Shown piece after piece: positions 62,864 through 64,000 of a stretch of DNA of 64,000 nucleotides; the stretch's first letter is position 1; each line of letters begins with the position of its first letter. Position numbers and translations under genes: made by a program. The DNA is from Paenibacillus polymyxa (GTDB taxonomy: Bacteria > Bacillota > Bacilli > Paenibacillales > Paenibacillaceae), in NCBI RefSeq assembly GCF_015710975.1, contig NZ_CP049783.1, forward strand, positions 2,952,001 through 3,016,000. Direction: 5' to 3'. The notes beneath the pieces are model-generated. The model did no database searches, was not told the origin of the DNA, and worked only from the letters and a program-made list of their open reading frames with translations.

Positions 62864-64000
62864 ATGAGCAGTATTCCCAAAATTGTCATTGTGGGCGCCG
62901 GATATGGCGGTATATTGACGGCTCAGCAATTGCAAAAGGAGCTCAAGCACAATGAGGCAACTGTCACGCTAATCAACCGTCATGATTACCACTATATTAC
63001 GACACATCTTCACATGCCTGCGGCAGGCACGGATACGATTGAGCATTCGAGGATTCCGATTGCGCAGCTAATCGATGAGTTCAAGGTGGATTTAGTCAAA
63101 GGAACAGTGAAGGAAATCATACCAAATGAGAAAAAAGTCGTGCTGGAGGATGGCTCGCTATCCTACGATTATTTGGTCATCGGATTAGGTGGCGAGCCGG
63201 AGACATTCGGTATTCCAGGAATGGATCAATTCGCACTGACGATTCGCAGTATTAACTCTGTGCGCCTGATTCGAGAGCATATTGAATACCAGCTGGCCCT
63301 GTATAAAAATGACGGTAAGCCAGGTCGCCTAAATTTCGTCGTAGGGGGCGCTGGTTTTAGTGGCATTGAGTTTGTAGCGGAGTTGGCAGATCGTCTGCCA
63401 CAGCTGGCTAAAGCTTACGACATCGATTTTAACCGAATTCAAATCATTAACGTCGAGGCAGCTCCTACAGCATTACCAGGGTTTGATCCTGAGCTGGTGG
63501 AGTATGCGATGGATGTCCTCAAGCGTAAAGGGGTTAACTTCCGTATTGGAGTCCCGATTAAGGAATGCCAGCAGAATGGTGTAATTGTCGGTGAGGGTGA
63601 GAAAATTGAAGCCTGCACGGTCGTCTGGACAGGTGGAATCCGTGGGAACGGTTTGATCGAGAAAGCCGGATTCGAAGTGATGCGTGGAAGGGTGAAAATC
63701 GACGATTTTCTGCGTGCACCGGGTCACGATGATATTTTCATTATCGGGGACAGTTCTCTGATGTTTAATCCCGAAGGCCGCCCTTATCCACCGACTGCCC
63801 AAATTGCAATGCAGCAAGGAGTGCTTTGTGCCAAGAATCTGGCCGCTACGCTCCGCAAAAAGGAGCTGCACAAGTTCGTCTTCTCCAATAAGGGTACAGT
63901 TGCATCTCTTGGAAAGGGCGAAGCCGTCGCCGTAGTAGGTAAACGCAAAATCAAAGGCTGGGTGGCCGCACAGTTGAAAAAGATCGTAGATCTACGCTAT
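62864..64000 (+). CDS. NDH-2-type NADH dehydrogenase (YumB type), 3' end outside window
   Basis: FAD-dependent type II NADH:quinone oxidoreductase; 379 codons are open to the window edge with no stop. Two nucleotide-binding motifs are VGAGYGGILTAQQL and VGGAGFSGIEFVAEL, and IFIIGDSSLM and PPTAQIAMQQ contact FAD as in Ndh. GGAAGGGG precedes the ATG. A second, shorter NDH-2-like gene is at 45389. Near yumC, the closest comparison is B. subtilis YumB. Confidence 0.92.
   Translation, partial: MSSIPKIVIVGAGYGGILTAQQLQKELKHNEATVTLINRHDYHYITTHLHMPAAGTDTIEHSRIPIAQLIDEFKVDLVKGTVKEIIPNEKKVVLEDGSLSYDYLVIGLGGEPETFGIPGMDQFALTIRSINSVRLIREHIEYQLALYKNDGKPGRLNFVVGGAGFSGIEFVAELADRLPQLAKAYDIDFNRIQIINVEAAPTALPGFDPELVEYAMDVLKRKGVNFRIGVPIKECQQNGVIVGEGEKIEACTVVWTGGIRGNGLIEKAGFEVMRGRVKIDDFLRAPGHDDIFIIGDSSLMFNPEGRPYPPTAQIAMQQGVLCAKNLAATLRKKELHKFVFSNKGTVASLGKGEAVAVVGKRKIKGWVAAQLKKIVDLRY

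Noticed and set aside
1..64000. CRISPR arrays, insertion sequences, tRNA or rRNA genes and prophage
   Set aside because: I looked for regular repeats, transposase-like frames, CCA-ended cloverleaf segments and phage structural genes and saw none.

Overview
The window is a stretch of core chromosome from a spore-forming, mid-GC Firmicute, most likely Paenibacillus of the P. polymyxa group. The grounds are two alpha/beta SASPs, the sporulation genes yunB, lytH, ylbJ and sda, a YheC/D-type ATP-grasp protein, many strong GGAGG ribosome-binding sites with TTG or GTG starts, and futalosine-route menaquinone genes. I see no rRNA, tRNA, prophage, insertion sequence or CRISPR array, and no clearly undescribed multi-gene system.

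Layout. 1-5.8 kb: a YesN/YesM-type two-component pair and a CcpA-site-bearing sugar ABC importer. 5.8-14.8 kb: aldo/keto reductase, yunB, lytH, lipA, yutD, nadK, ylbJ, a globin and a DUF2225 gene. 14.8-24.4 kb: yycC, an M3 peptidase, SASPs, an aldose epimerase, T-box-controlled trpS, yfhP, ctaB, a Toprim gene and a YjcZ-like micro-protein. 24.4-36.3 kb: an MFS transporter, an operon of membrane protein, CvpA/transglutaminase protein and two tandem class B PBPs, a HAD phosphatase, DUF456, a lipid-II/O-antigen-type flippase and DUF2515. 36.5-43.7 kb: thioredoxin-like protein, ctaA, UbiD decarboxylase plus HEPN protein, and metNIQ under a SAM-I riboswitch. 43.8-49.5 kb: SDR, nfu, yuzB, NDH-2, mqnE, an IscA/ErpA-type protein and an SLH protein. 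49.6-56.3 kb: NTF2-like protein, LysR/EamA pair, small orphan genes and mqnB-mqnD. 56.5-64 kb: ppk (PhoP boxes) and ppx, an ATP-grasp gene, sda (DnaA boxes), yumC and a second NDH-2.

The genes join into several pathways. Menaquinone synthesis has mqnE, mqnB, mqnD and possibly the UbiD gene, which would feed two NDH-2-like dehydrogenases and a heme A oxidase (ctaA, ctaB). Polyphosphate has ppk and ppx. Fe-S handling has nfu, an IscA-type protein, yuzB and lipA. Methionine uptake has metNIQ.

The most consequential observation is technical. Five genes (lytH, nadK, ylbJ, an MFS transporter and the second PBP) are each broken by what reads as exactly one missing base in a homopolymer run. Adding one base to the run restores a full-length family member every time, so I read this as consensus sequencing error rather than gene decay. 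The best regulatory finds are a three-repeat PhoP box before ppk, a DnaA-box cluster before sda, a perfect cre site before the sugar importer, and a long, potentially structured leader before mqnE.
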